Shown here piece after piece: positions 43,680 through 56,035 of a stretch of 64,000 bases of DNA. Each line of letters starts with the position of its first letter. Position 1 is the stretch's first letter. This DNA is from Anthoceros angustus (Eukaryota; Streptophyta; Anthocerotopsida; Anthocerotales; Anthocerotaceae), in NCBI GenBank assembly GCA_010909165.1, contig MU008165.1, positions 2,046,001 through 2,110,000 of the forward strand, written 5' to 3'. Made by a program: the position numbers and the translations under genes. The notes below the pieces were generated by a model. It saw only the letters and a program-made list of their open reading frames with translations. It made no database searches and was not told the DNA's origin.

Positions 43680-44035
43680 GCCTAACAAGCCGGGCACACA
43701 AATCCGATCTCTTGATTTAGAAGGTTGCTTCTTGGGAAATGAAATGCTCTACTAACCGAGTCCTTAGAGGTTTTCGACTTCAGAGGAGGAACTTGCTGCC
43801 TCGACTTATGGAATAAAAATTCCAGAAATAGTCCCAATAGTAGTTCCCATGGGGCTTGTCAACACCAAAGTGTATACCCTCATGTTTGTGCTTGATCATT
43901 AGATCCAAGTCTTCCAAGCACCGTCGGGCAATTATTGGGTCTTCCTCATCCCACACTATTGTTGCGATGTTGAACTTCTTAGGCTCCGAGTCTTCTAACA
44001 AGGTCCGTGATCATCCATCCGCCGAAAGTTCGTCC
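43680..44035 (-). pseudogene. WDEED frame, best copy (U5)
   Basis: Minus-strand frame present in every unit and most open here (43780-44001). It reads MLEDSEPKKFNIATIVWDEE, then DPIIARRCLEDLDLMIKHKH, then VDKPHGNYYWDYFWNFYS, then GSKFLL, and in other copies continues VSRAFHFPRSNLLNQEIDG and FVCPAC. Upstream of the M the frame can be followed to VDELSADG. The composition is protein-like, with aromatic YYWDYFWNFY, and it is conserved across nine copies. I recognise no family. It could be an exon of a gene caught in the unit, or a chance frame kept by recent duplication. Confidence 0.4.
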
Positions 44036-44054
44036 ACAAAAACATTGCGTCGAT

Positions 44055-44292
44055 CTAATTCTTTAGAGTTTTAAAGTGGTTTATTGACCATAGGCTGGTT
44101 TCTTCGTTCTTGAGGTCCAATTCTTAAGAGTTTTAGAGTGATTTATTGAGGATAGGTTGATTTCTTCGTTCTTGAGGTCCAATTCTTAAGAGTTTTAAAG
44201 TGGTTTAGCGACAATAGGCTGGTTCTTACGTTCTTTGGGGTCCAATTCTTAAGAGTTTTAAAGTGGTTTAGTGACAATAGGCTGGTTTCACG
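44055..44292. repeat. 64-bp minisatellite, U5
   Basis: Four copies; the last is cut at the U5 deletion junction. Confidence 0.9.
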
Positions 44293-45084
44293 TTCTTATA
44301 AATGTTGTCTATTTGGCTTAAGAAATGGTGGCATTTCTTCCTCTGAGCTCGTTTTGAAAGTGTCTTTTGTTTAAGCATGGTGGCGATAGCTGGAGGAGCT
44401 CTCCACCGTGCGACAGCTGATCGGGACTTGCGCCTCTACATCACTAAAGAGCGGCATATGTGACTTGTATGCATGTGTAGGACCTAGCTACGGCGTCGTG
44501 CAGCGTTTCCGCCATGGTCTAGGGGCCCTACCATACGTGAATGCATGTCCATATGGCCCTTGAGGTATGCCACTACGAGTGATGGGGAAAAATTGAAATG
44601 TGTATGAATTGAGAGTGTAAAAGCGTCTTGAAAGTCTCACGGTGTGAGCTAGGTAAGCCTATTAAGGCCCTAGGTTGTCGATATTCGACCAATATATCGT
44701 TTTCCTGGTCTCATGGGGTTAGGAAGAGCCAACTTGCGTTCTCTTGCAGCCCTTGCGGTAGTGGATTACCACCGGTCGTGACACAAAGCGAACATTGCGT
44801 GAGCGGCATCACATAAAGCCCTCAAGCTTGAGGCAAACTGGTTGGTGGAATCCTTTGACGAATGATAGTGAGAAAGAGCTCATACATTTTGCCCGTGTGT
44901 ATGTGTTCCCATACTAACTGCCTATAACTATATGTTACACATGTGCATAGGTATATCTAACAAAGTGGCACCCTCGGGACCTCACCACATTCAAGTGCAA
45001 AAGGCTTGATGTCCTAACCTAAGGCTGGCTTGTCATCGACTCATCATTCGCTAAGCTTTCCTTCACGGCTCCTGTTTGCCTAAC

Positions 45085-45415
45085 AAGCCGAGCACACAAA
45101 TCCGATCTCTTGATTTAGAAGGTTGCTTCTTGGGAAATGAAATGCTCTCTACTAGCAGGGTCCTTAGAGGTTTTCGGCTTCACGGAGGAGGAACTTGCCT
45201 CGACTTAGTGGAATAAAAATTCAGAAATAGTCCCAATAGTAGTTCCCATGGGGCTTGTCAACACCAGTGTATACCCTCGTGTTTGTGCTTGATCATTAGA
45301 TCCAAGTCTTCCAAGCACCGTCGGGCAATTATTGGGTCTTCCTCATCCCACACTATTGTTGCGATGTTGAACTTCTTAGGCTCGAGTCTTGACAAGGTCC
45401 GTGATCATCCATCCG
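45085..45415 (-). pseudogene. WDEED frame, U6 copy
   Basis: As U5 but SKFLL-side 'ttgcctcgacttagtgg' is shortened. Confidence 0.35.
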
Positions 45416-45438
45416 AGTTCGTCCACAAAAACATTGCG

Positions 45439-45690
45439 TCGGTCTAATTCTTTAGAGTTTTAAAGTGGTTTATTGACCATAGGCTGGTTCTTACGTTCTT
45501 TGGGGTCCAATTCTTAAGAGTTTTAGAGTGATTTATTGAGGATAGGTTGATTTCTTCGTTCTTGAGGTCCAATTCTTAAGAGTTTTAAAGTGGTTTAGCG
45601 ACAATAGGCTGGTTCTTACGTTCTTTGGGGTCCAATTCTTAAGAGTTTTAAAGTGGTTTAGTGACAATAGGCTGGTTCTTACGTTCTTGG
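45439..45690. repeat. 64-bp minisatellite, U6
   Basis: Four copies in the usual order. Confidence 0.9.
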
Positions 45691-46292
45691 GATTTTGGGG
45701 CGCTCTTATCAATGTGCTTTGGTGAGGTGAATCGTGTCATCCTCATCCAAGCACATTCAAGCGATTAGGTGGCGGTTTAGGCGGCTCATGTATCGTGTAT
45801 GATTTGGAGCTTTTGATCCTACATTGGCCATGTTATCGCTTGGCTGGTTGGATGGTGTCGTTTGAGGTTTACCGTTATGAGTCTCAAGCTTTGAGTGGAT
45901 TGGGAGTTCGGAGGTAGTCGGTGTTTAGGTTCGTGTGTAGGTGTTCTTATTCAACATTGTCCACTTGTCTGCTGGAGGTGTATTCGGTCTCATGTGAAGG
46001 TCTCTTTGGAGGCTTTGTCCTATTTTGGTGTATATTTTCAACAAAACCAGAATTGTTTTGAAAAACCCATAAATATTCATGTAAATTTAATCAGAAAAAT
46101 GACTTATCTATACAAAAATAGAAGATAGTTATATGATAATTATTAAATAAATAACTAAAATAATCAAATTAATTCAAATGATTATTTAATACTTTCTTCT
46201 CAATATAAATGAGATGATCTAAATCATCTAGGTGTACTCGTTGGAAAGGGTGGCTCCATCTACAATAGGTGTACTCACTAGATGGGATGGCC

Positions 46293-46785
46293 CTATCCAC
46301 CATAGGATAGCGCCAAAGCTACTTGATCCGGATGCCTCTGTTCATATATAGCAAGACACCATTGCAATTCAACATACAAGAAAAGCCTTTCATCTTCGTC
46401 GTTACTTTGGATTGCATTTTCTCCATCTTGTCGGAAGATTTGTTCAATCCATACGACATTATATCCATCTCTACTCTCCACTCACAATATCTCTTATCAT
46501 TTGAATGTCCTCTTGGATGGAAATGAGGTCATTCGAAATTGATGTGGAAGGTGACTTTCGTCTTGAGATGGTAAACCTTTTGTAATCTCTTCTCTAAAGT
46601 GTATTTCACGTCTACATAATGGGCATGTCTGTGACCGCACATATGTAACCATGGATCTAAACATTTTTATGATACAAATGAGCACATATATTTATTTTAG
46701 TAATCTCGCCCACCTCAAGACTATCAAGGCAAAGACAAGTCACTTCATCTTCTTCATTTTGATAAACATTTGTAGATACATTGTA
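46293..46785 (-). pseudogene. RING A, U6 first copy
   Basis: Tail complete. The loop word 'ctgtgaccgcac' gives RSQTCPLCRREIHF. Confidence 0.55.
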
Positions 46786-46946
46786 AATTGAAGGCGTGTT
46801 CATGATTTCTAACGCAATATTCTGAGATGTTATGTAGGCTAGTATAACCGTAATGCACGAAGAATAGTAAATGTTATGAGAAAAACCTCTTCAAAAGGTT
46901 ATGAAAATACCCTCTTTTCTAAAGTATGTGAAAGAAGCATATACCT

Positions 46947-47405
46947 TCATATAGCAAGACACCATTGCAATTCAACATACAAGAAAAGCCTTTCATCTTC
47001 GTCGTTACTTTGGATTGCATTTTCTCCATCTTGTCGGAAGATTTGTTCAATCCAGCGCATACGACATTATATCCATCTCTACTCTCCCACTCACAATATC
47101 TCTTATCATTTGAATGTCCTCTTGGATGGAAATGAGGTCATTCGAAATTGATGTGGAAGATGACTTTCGTCTTGAGATGGTAAACCTTTTACGTAATCTC
47201 TTCTCTAAAGTGTATTTCACGTCTACATAATGGGCATGTCTGCGGCGCCCGCACATATGTAACCATGGATCTAAACATTTTTATGATACAAATGAGCACA
47301 TATATTTATTTTAGTAATCTCGCCCACCTCAAGACTATCAAGGCAAAGACAAGTCACTTCAATCATCTTCTTCATTTTGATAAACATTTGTAGATACATT
47401 GTAAA
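46947..47405 (-). pseudogene. RING A, U6 second copy, lacks the last tail codons
   Basis: Loop word 'ctgcggcgcccgcac' gives RAPQTCPLC. The frame from KRFTISRRKSSS to MSYA is continuous. Confidence 0.5.
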
Positions 47406-47569
47406 TTGAAGGCGTGTTCATGATTCTAACGCAATATTCTGAGATGTTATGTAGGCTAGTATAACCGTAATGCACGAAGAATAGTAAATGTTATGAGAAA
47501 AACCTCTTCAAAGGTTATGAAAATACCCTCTTTTCTAAAGTATGTGAAAGAAGCATATACCTTGCATAT

Positions 47570-48010
47570 ATAGCAAGACACCATTGCAATTCAACATACA
47601 AGAAAAGCCTTTCATCTTCGTCGTTACTTTGGATTGCATTTTCTCCATCTTGTCGGAAGATTTGTTCAATCCAGCGCATACGACATTATATCCATCTCTA
47701 CTCTCCCACTCACAATATCTCTTATCATTTTGAATGTCCTCTTGGATGGAAATGAGGTCATTCGAAATTGATGTGGAAGATGACTTTCGTCTTGAGATGG
47801 TAAACCTTTTACGTAATCTCTTCTAAAGTGTATTTCACGTCTACATAATGGGCATGTCGTCACGCCACACATATGCAACCATGGATCTAAACATTTTTAT
47901 GATACAAATGAGCACATATATTTATTTTAGTAATCTCGCCCACCTCAAGACTATCAAGGCAAAGACAAGTCACTTCGAATCATCGGCTTCTTCATTTTGA
48001 TAAACATTTG
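47570..48010 (-). pseudogene. RING A, U6 third copy, lacks the last tail codons
   Basis: DPWLHMCGVTTCPLCRREI is in one frame, the most RING-like core among the A copies. Confidence 0.55.
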
Positions 48011-48569
48011 TAGATACATTGTAAATTGAAGACGTGTTCATGATTCTAACGCAATATTCTGAGATGTTATGTAGGCTAGTATAACCGTAATGCACGAAGA
48101 ATAGTAAATGTTATGAGAAAAACCTCTTCAAAAGGTTATGAAAATACCCTCTTTTCTAAAGTATGTGAAAGAAGCATATACCTTGCATATATAGGCCATC
48201 ATTTTGATAATGACCTTGGATTTTGTACATCTAAAATTTGACCTACTTTTGTTTATTTTAGGCTGTCATTTTCTATTTTGTCCTTGGATTTGATCATGTT
48301 TGGTTTTATTTTGTACTTGATTTGGCCCATGTGTCATTTTTATTTTGTCCTTGGATTTCGCCCATGTGAACTCTTTCAAGATATGTTTGAAGAACACGTA
48401 CATCTCACATAGGCAGTTAAAGGCGGATATTCTTTTGAAAAGCATATTGTTAAAAAAATTGAATGATTTTTGTGGAAAGAAAACAACGATAATCCTAAAT
48501 CCTAACAAAACTACAACTAATGTTGTGCATGACAACTCATTACATAGCCAAGGATGCTAATACATGGGG

Positions 48570-48945
48570 TAACAAGGCCATGAGGCGGGGCATGAGGTTA
48601 GGTGAAAAACCAGGGTAAACCAGGTCTTGAGATGATAAACCACTATTTGTATTCTCTTCTCTAAAGTATACTTCACGTCTACATAGTGGGCATGTCGTCA
48701 CGCCACACACATATGCAACCATGGATCAAACATTTTTGTGATACAAATGAGCACATATGTTTATTTTAGTAATCTCTTGGCCCACCTCAAGTTTATCAAG
48801 GCAAGCTGCAGTCACTTGAATCATCGGCTTCTTCATTTTGATAAACATATGTAGATCCTCTATCTCTACTCTCTCAATAGAGTTTCTCATTAAGTAAGTT
48901 AAGTCGTTATAGTCGCTATGAAAATCGTTATGTCTATTCATACGG
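48570..48945 (-). pseudogene. RING B, U6 copy, most open N-terminal half
   Basis: A single minus frame 48726-48941 reads MNRHNDFHSDYNDLTYLMRN, then KKPMIQVTAACLDKLEVGQ, then KINICAHLYHKN. The second half (CGVTTCPLCRREVYF) is open at 48540-48722 in another frame. Only the missing bases between KN and FDPWLH separate the halves. Confidence 0.6.
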
Positions 48946-49030
48946 ATACTAAATATTCATCTCCTTATTTTATATTTTATTATATTTTTAATAATAAACT
49001 AATTTAAACATCATATAATTAGATTATAAT

Positions 49031-49245
49031 AATAAAATCTTCATGATGATGAGATAAACACGGATGAGCTTCTTACAATCTGCACAAGACTAGATGAAAT
49101 CCTCAATGAAATGCGGAATGAAATGATTGCAACAATAAATGGGATTGACATTATTTACGAAATAAATGCTGAGGAATGTGATTCTCACACATAATCGAGC
49201 ATTTTCCATATAAATGATGTGGTTAGTGATGATGAGGCGAGGCAT
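49031..49245 (+). pseudogene. RING C tail exon, U6 copy, open at the CTG
   Basis: Reads 'aatctgcacaag' like U4, so ELLTICTRLDEILNEM is uninterrupted; it then ends at TAA after 'gattctcacaca'. Confidence 0.5.
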
Positions 49246-49380
49246 GGATGAGTGTGGGTCCCTTTTCTACTAAGGTGGGTGATTCTAAATCTTTACCTAG
49301 CTCTTTGTCTATTATAGTCCACTTGATTGAATTTTCCTATAATAGGACTTGGTTCTTAACAACTTGTACTATAGTGTGCC

Positions 49381-49593
49381 TCAGCTATTCGCACCAAGGG
49401 TATCCACTCCTCTAGACACCCCATCTAAGTATCGATCAAGCACAAGATGCTTAGTAACCACGTTCTTATAAATGTTGTCTATTTGGCTTAAGAAATGGTG
49501 GCATTTCTTCCCTCGGGCTCGTTTTGAAAGTGTCTTTTGTTTAAGCATGGTGGCGATAGCTGGAGGAGCTCTCCACCGTGCCGAACAGCTCAC
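49381..49593 (-). pseudogene. Conserved minus frame LKQKTLSKR, best copy (U6)
   Basis: Seventy codons: SARWRAPPAIATMLKQKTL, then KKCHHFLSQIDNIYKN, VVTKHLVLDRYLDGVSRGVD, LGANS. Similar frames lie in U1-U4 and U7, and, broken, in the inverted left copy. It could be a 5' exon of the RING genes on the same strand (it lies upstream of RING B), but no splice link can be shown. No family recognised. Confidence 0.35.
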
Positions 49594-50234
49594 TTGCGCC
49601 TCTACATCACTAAAGAGCGATATGTGACTTGTGTGTGTAGGACCTAGCTACAGGCGTCGTGCAGCTTTCCGCCATGGTCTAGGGGCCCTACCATACGTGA
49701 ATGCATGTCCATATGGCCCTTGAGTATGCCACTACAGTGATGGGGAAAAATTGAAATGTATGAATTGAGAGTGTAAAAACGTCTTGAAAGTCTCACATGG
49801 TGTGAGCACTTGCTATTAAGGCCCTAGGTTGTGCGATTCACCAATATATCGCTTTCCTGGTCTCATGGGGTTAGGAAGAGCCAACTTGCGGTTCCTTGCA
49901 GCCCTTGCGGTAGTGGATTACCACCGGTCGTGACACAAAGCGAACATTGTGGTGGCATCACATAAAGCCCTCAAGCTTGAGGCAAAGCGGTTGGTGGAAT
50001 CCTTTGACGAATGATAGTGAGAAAGAGCTCATACATTTGCTGCCCGTGTGTATGTGTTCCCATACTACATGTCTATAACTATATGTTACACATGTGCATA
50101 GGTATATCTAACAAAGTGGCACCCTCGGGACCTCACCACATTCAAGTGCAAAAGGCTTGATGTCCTAACCTAAGGTGGCTTGTCATCGACTCATCATTCG
50201 CTAAGCTTTCCTTCACGGCTCCTGTTTGCCTAAC

Positions 50235-50565
50235 AAGCCGTGCACACAAATCCGTCATCTCTTGATTTAGAAGGTTGCTTCTTGGGAAATGAAATGCTCT
50301 CTACTAACCGGAGTCCTTAGAGGTTTTCGACTTCAGAGGAGGAACTTGCTTTTCCGCGAATAAAAATTCCAGAAATAGTCCCAATAGTAGTTCCCATGGG
50401 GCTTGTCAACACCAGTGTATACCCTCATGTTTGTGCTTGATCATTAGATCCAAGTCTTCCAAGCACCGTCGGCAATTATTCTTTGGGGTCTTCCTCATCC
50501 CACACTATTGTTGCGATGTTGAACTTCTTAGGCTCCGAGTCTTCAAGGTCCGTGATCATCCATCC
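50235..50565 (-). pseudogene. WDEED frame, U7 copy
   Basis: Shows LDLMIKHKHEG; the SKFLL side is replaced by 'gcttttccgcgaat'. Confidence 0.35.
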
Positions 50566-50591
50566 GAGTTCGTCCACAAAAACATTGCGTC

Positions 50592-50845
50592 GACTAATTC
50601 TTTAGAGTTTTAAAGTGGTTTATTGACCATAGGCTGGTTTCTTCGTTCTTTGGGGTCCAATTCTTAAGAGTTTTAGAGTGATTTATTGAGGATAGGTTGA
50701 TTTCTTCGTTCTTGGTCCAATTCTTAAGAGTTTTAAAGTGGTTTAGCGACAATAGGCTGGTTTCTTACGTTCTTTGGGGTCCAATTCTTAAGAGTTTTAA
50801 AGTGGTTTAGTGACAATAGGCTGGTTTCTTCGTTCTTTGGGATTT
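50592..50845. repeat. 64-bp minisatellite, U7 first copy
   Basis: Four copies in the usual order. Confidence 0.9.
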
Positions 50846-51442
50846 TGGAGCTCTTATCAATGTGCTTTGGTGAGGTGAATACGTGTCATCCTCATCCAAG
50901 CACATTCAAGCGTTAGGTGGCGATTTAGGCGGCTCATGTATCGTGTATGATTTGGAGCTTTTGATCCTACATTGGCCATGTTATCGAGCTTGGCTGGTTG
51001 GATGGTGTCGTTTGAGGTTTGCCGTTATGAGTCTCAAGCTTTGAGTGGATTGGGAGTTGGAGGTAGTCGGTGTTTAGGTTCGTGTGTAGGTGTTCTTATT
51101 CAACATTGTCCACTTGTCTGCTGGAGGTCGATTCGGTCTCATGTGAAGGTCTCTTTGGAGGGCTTTGTCCTATTTTGGTGTATATTTTCAACAAAACCAG
51201 AATTGTTTTGAAAACCCATAAATATTCATGTAAATTTAATCAGAAAAATGACTTATCTATACAAAAATAGAAGATAGTTATATGATAATTATTAAATAAA
51301 TAACTAAAATAATCAAAATTAATTCAAATGATTATTTAATACTTTCTTCTCAATATAAATGAGATGATCTAAATCATCTAGGTGTACTCGTTGGATAGGG
51401 TGGCTCCATCTACAATAGGTGTACTCACTAGATGGGATGGCC

Positions 51443-51958
51443 CTATCCACCATAGGATAGCGCCAAAGCTACTTGATCCGGATGCCTGTGTTCATATATA
51501 GCAAGACACCATTGCAATTCAACATACAAGAAAAGCCTTTCATCTTCGTTACTTTGGATTGCATTTTCTCCATCTTGTCAAGCTTTGTTCAATCCGCATA
51601 CGACATTATATCCATCTCTACTCTCCCACTCACAATATCTCTTATCATTTGAATGTCCTCTTGGATGGAAATGAGGTCATTCGAAATTGATGTGGAAGAT
51701 GACTTCGTCTTGAGATGGTAAACCTTTTCTAATCTCTTCTCTAAAGTGTATTTCACGTCTACATAATGGGCATGTACGCCACACACATATGCAACCATGG
51801 ATCTAAACATTTTTATGATACAAATGAGCACATATATTTATTTTAGTAATCTCGCCCACCTCAAGACTATCAAGGCAAAGACAAGTCACTTGAATCATCG
51901 GCTTCTTCATTTTGATAAACATTTGTAGATACATTGTAAATTGAAGACGTGTTCATGA
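51443..51958 (-). pseudogene. RING A, U7 first copy
   Basis: Tail and core are present. The word 'cttgtcaagctttg' has lost 'gga' relative to other copies. Confidence 0.55.
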
Positions 51959-52105
51959 TTTCTTACGTTCTTGAGGTCCAATTCTTAAGAGTTTTAAAGT
52001 GGTTTATTGACAATAGGCTGGTTTCTTCGTTCTTTGGGGTCCAATTCTTAAGAGTTTTAAAGTGGTTTAGTGACAATAGGCTGGTTTCTTACGTTCTTTG
52101 GGATT
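51958..52105. repeat. 64-bp minisatellite, U7 second copy
   Basis: Only the last two copies remain because of the junction at 51958. Confidence 0.9.
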
Positions 52106-52696
52106 TTGGGAGCGCTCTTATCAATGTGCTTTGGTGAGGTGAATCGTGTCATCCTCATCCAAGCACATTCAAGCGTTAGGTGGCGATTTAGGCGGCTCAT
52201 GTATCGTGTATGATTTGGAGCTTTTGATCCAACATTGGCCATGTTATCGAGCTTGGCTGGTTGGATGGTGTCGTTTGAGGTTTACTTCGTTATGAGTCTC
52301 AAGCTTTGAGTGGATTGGGAGTTGGAGGTAGTCGGTGTTTAGGGTTCGTGTGTAGGTGTTCTTATTCAACATTGTCCACTTGTCTGCTGGAGGTCATGTG
52401 AAGGTCTCTTTGGAGGGCTTTGTCCTATTTTGGTGTATATTTTCAACAAAACCAGAATTGTTTTGAAAACCCATAAATATTCATGTAAATTTAATCAGAA
52501 AAATGACTTATCTATACAAAAATAGAAGATAGTTATATGATAATTATTAAATAAATAACTAAAATAATCAAAATAATTCAAATGATTATTTAATACTTTC
52601 TTCTCAATATAAATGAGATGATCTAAATCATCTAGGTGTACTCGTTGGATAGGGTGGCTCCATCTATAATAGGTGTACTCACTAGATGGGATGGCC

Positions 52697-53215
52697 CTAT
52701 CCACCATAGGATAGTGCCAAAGCTACTTGATCCGGATGCCTCTGTTCATATATAGCAAGACACCATTGCAATTCAACATACAAGAAAAGCCTTTCATCTT
52801 CGTCGTTACTTTGGATTGCATTTTCTCCATCTTGTCGGAAGCTTTGTTCAATCCGCATACGACATTATATCCATCTCTACTCTCCACTCACAATATCTCT
52901 TATCATTTGAATGTCCTCTTGGATGGAAATGAGGTCATTCAAATTGATGTGGAAGATGACTTCGTCTTGAGATGGTAAACCTTTTCTAATCTCTTCTCTA
53001 AAGTGTATTTCACGTCTACATAATGGGCATGTACGCCACACATATGCAACCATGGATCTAAACATTTTTATGATACAAATGAGCACATATATTTATTTTA
53101 GTAATCTCGCCCACCTCAAGACTATCAAGGCAAAGACAAGTCACTTGAATCATCGGCTTCTTCATTTTGATAAACATTTGTAGATACATTGTAAATTGAA
53201 GACGTGTTCATGATT
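52697..53215 (-). pseudogene. RING A, U7 second copy
   Basis: As the first copy; 'gtcattcaaattgatg' lacks cg of 'attcgaaatt'. Confidence 0.55.
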
Positions 53216-53724
53216 TCTAACAATATTCTGATGTTATGTAGGCTAGTATAACCGTAATGCACGAAGAATAGTAAATGTTATGAGAAAAACCTCTTCAAAA
53301 GGTTATGAAAATACCCTCTTTTCTAAAGTATGTGAAAGAAGCATATATAGGCCATCATTTTGATAATGACCTTGGATTTTGTACATCTAAATTTGACCTA
53401 CTTTTGTTTATTTTAGGCTGTCATTTTCTATTTTGTCCTTGGATTTCGATCATGTTTGGTTTTATTTTGTACTTGATTTGGCCCATGTGTCATTTTTATT
53501 TTGTCCTTGGATTTCGCCCATGTGAACTCTTTCGAAGATATGTTTGAAGAACACGTACATCTCACATAGACAGATTTAAAGGCAGATATTCTTTTGAAAA
53601 GCATATTGTTAAAAAAAAGTGAATGATTTTTGTGGAAAAGAAAACAACGATAATCCTAAATCCTAACAAAACTACAACTAATGTTGTGCATGACAACTAC
53701 AGTGCATAGCCAAGGATGCTAATA

Positions 53725-54113
53725 CATGGAACTGTAACAAGGCCATGAGGCGGGGCATGAGGTTAGGTGAAAAACCAGGGTAAACTGTCTTGAGATGATA
53801 AACCACTATTTTGTATTCTCTTCTCTAAAGTATACTTCACGTCTACATAGTGGGCATGTCGTCACGCCACACACATATGCAACCATGGATCAAACATTTT
53901 TGTGATACAAATGAGCACATATGTTTATTTTAGTAATCTCTTGGCCCACCTCAAGTTTATCAAGGCAAGCGCAGTCACTTCAATCATCGGCTTCTTCATT
54001 TTGATAAACATATGTAGATCCTCTCTATCTCTACTCTCTCAATAGAGTTTCTCATTAAGTAAGTTAAGTCGTTATAGTCGCTATGAAAATCGTTATGTCT
54101 ATTCGCACGGATA
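53725..54113 (-). pseudogene. RING B, U7 copy
   Basis: Full layout; the CxxC word is 'ggcaagcgcagtcacttc'. Confidence 0.55.
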
Positions 54114-54200
54114 CTAAATATTCATCTCCTTATTTTATATTTTATTATATTTTAATAATAAACTAATTTAAACATCATATAATTAGATTATAATAATAAA

Positions 54201-54418
54201 ATCTTCATGATGATGAGATAAACACGGATGAGCTTCTTACAATGCACAAGACTAGATGAAATCCTCAATGAAATGCGGAATGAAATGATTGCAACAATAA
54301 ATGGGATTGACATTATTTACGAAATAAATGCTGAGGAATGTGATTCTCACACACATAAGCGAGCATTTTCCGCATAAATGATGTGGTTAGTGATGATGAG
54401 ACGAGGCATGGATGAGTG
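54201..54418 (+). pseudogene. RING C tail exon, U7 copy
   Basis: Has the 2-base loss at 'caatgcac'. Confidence 0.45.
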
Positions 54419-54544
54419 TGGGTCCCTTTTCTACTAAGGTGGGTGATTCTAAATCTTTACCTAGCTCTTTGTCTATTATAGTCCACTTGATTGAATTTTC
54501 CTATAATAGGACTTGGTTCTTAACAACTTGTACTATAGTGTGCC

Positions 54545-54748
54545 TCAGCTATTCGCACCAAGGGTATCCACTCCTCTAGACACCCCATCTAAGTATCGAT
54601 CAAGCACAAGATGCTTAGTAACCACGTTCTTATAAATGTTGTCTATTTGGCTTAAGAAATGGTGGCATTTCTTCCTCACGAGCTCGTTTTGAAAGTGTCT
54701 TTTGTTTAAGCATGGTGGCGATAGCTGGAGGAGCTCTCCACCGTGCGG
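54545..54748 (-). pseudogene. Conserved minus frame LKQKTLSKR, U7 copy
   Basis: As 49381-49593 but shifted at 'cctcacgagc'. Confidence 0.3.
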
Positions 54749-55404
54749 CCTGCGACTTGCGCCTCTACATCACTAAAGAGCGGCATATGTGACTTGTGTG
54801 TGTAGGACCTAGCTACAGGCGTCGTGCAGCGTTTCCGCCATGGTCTAGGGGCCCTACCATACGTGAATGCATGTCCATATGGCCCTTCGGTATGCCACTA
54901 CGAGTGATGGGGAAAAATTGAAATGTGTATGAATTGAGAGTGTAAAACGTCTTGAAAGTCTCACATGGTGTGAGCCTATGGTGCCTATTAAGGCCCTAGG
55001 TTGTGCGATTCGACCAATATATCGTTTTCCGGTCTCATGGGGTTAGGAAGAGCCAACTTGCGGTTCTCTTGCAGCCCTTGCGGTAGTGGATTACCACCGG
55101 TCGTGACACAAAGCCGAACATTGCGAGAACGGCATCACATAAAGCCCTCAAGCTTGAGGCAAGGTTGGTGGAATCCTTTGACGAATGATAGTGAGAAAGA
55201 GCTCATACATTTGCTGCCCGTGTGTATGTGTTCCCATACTAACGACCCCTATAACTATATGTTACACATGTGCATAGGTATATCTAACAAAGTGGCACCC
55301 TCGGCGGACCTCACCACATTCAAGTGCAAAAGGCTTGATGTCCTAACCTAAGGTGGCTTGTCATCGACTCATCATTCGCTAAGCTTTCCTTCACGGCTCC
55401 TGTT

Positions 55405-55755
55405 TGCCTAACAAGCCGTGCACACAAATCCGTCGATCTCTTGATTTAGAAGGTTGCTTCTTGGGAAATGAAATGCTCTCTACTAACCGAGTCCTTAGAG
55501 GTTTTCAGCTTCACGGAGGAGGAACTTGCTGCCTCGACTTAGCGGAATAAAAATTCCAGAAATAGTCCCAATAGTAGTTCCCATGGGGCTTGTCAACACC
55601 AAAGTGTATACCCTCATGTTTGTGCTTGATCATTAGATCCAAGTCTTCCAAGCACCGTCGGGCAATTATTGGGTCTTCCTCATCCCACACTATTGTTGCG
55701 ATGTTGAACTTCTTAGGCTCCGAGTCTTAACAAGGTCCGTGATCATCCATCCGCC
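55405..55755 (-). pseudogene. WDEED frame, U8 copy
   Basis: Like U5, with 'attattgggtcttcc' in the same shortened form. Confidence 0.35.
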
Positions 55756-55787
55756 ATGAAAGTTCGTCCACAAAAACATTGCGTCGA

Positions 55788-56035
55788 TCTAATTCTTTAG
55801 AGTTTTAAAGTGGTTTATTGACCATAGGCTGGTTTCTTACGTTCTTGAGGTCCAATTCTTAAGAGTTTTAGAGTGATTTATTGAGGATAGGTTGATTTCT
55901 TACGTTCTTGATTTCTTAAGAGTTTTAAAGTGGTTTATTGACAATAGGCTGGTTTCTTACGTTCTTTGGGGTCCAATTCTTAAGAGTTTTAAAGTGGTTT
56001 AGTGACAATAGGCTGGTTTCTTCGTTCTTTGGGAT
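55788..56035. repeat. 64-bp minisatellite, U8
   Basis: Four copies; the third lacks 'aggtccaat' (reads 'cttgatttcttaag'). Confidence 0.9.

Larger units (their letters stand above)
43053..44443. repeat. Array unit U5 (1.39 kb, internally deleted)
   Basis: Jumps at 44290-44298 from the minisatellite ('ggctggtttc') to 'acgttcttataaatg', which lies about 2.8 kb further on in a full unit. RING A, RING B and the RING C tail are lost. The shared word is acgttctt. Confidence 0.9.
44444..49609. repeat. Array unit U6 (5.17 kb, RING A triplicated)
   Basis: The stretch from 'catatagcaagacaccattg' to 'gaaagaagcatatacctt' occurs three times (46343-46947, 46948-47565, 47566-48184). Both joins fall where 'gcatatatagg' and 'catatatagc' overlap. 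Confidence 0.9.
49610..54772. repeat. Array unit U7 (5.16 kb, internally duplicated)
   Basis: At 51958 the sequence jumps from RING A ('catgatttct') back to the minisatellite ('ttacgttcttgagg'), so the minisatellite-to-RING A part (about 1.25 kb) is present twice. The shared word is tgatttct. Confidence 0.9.
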
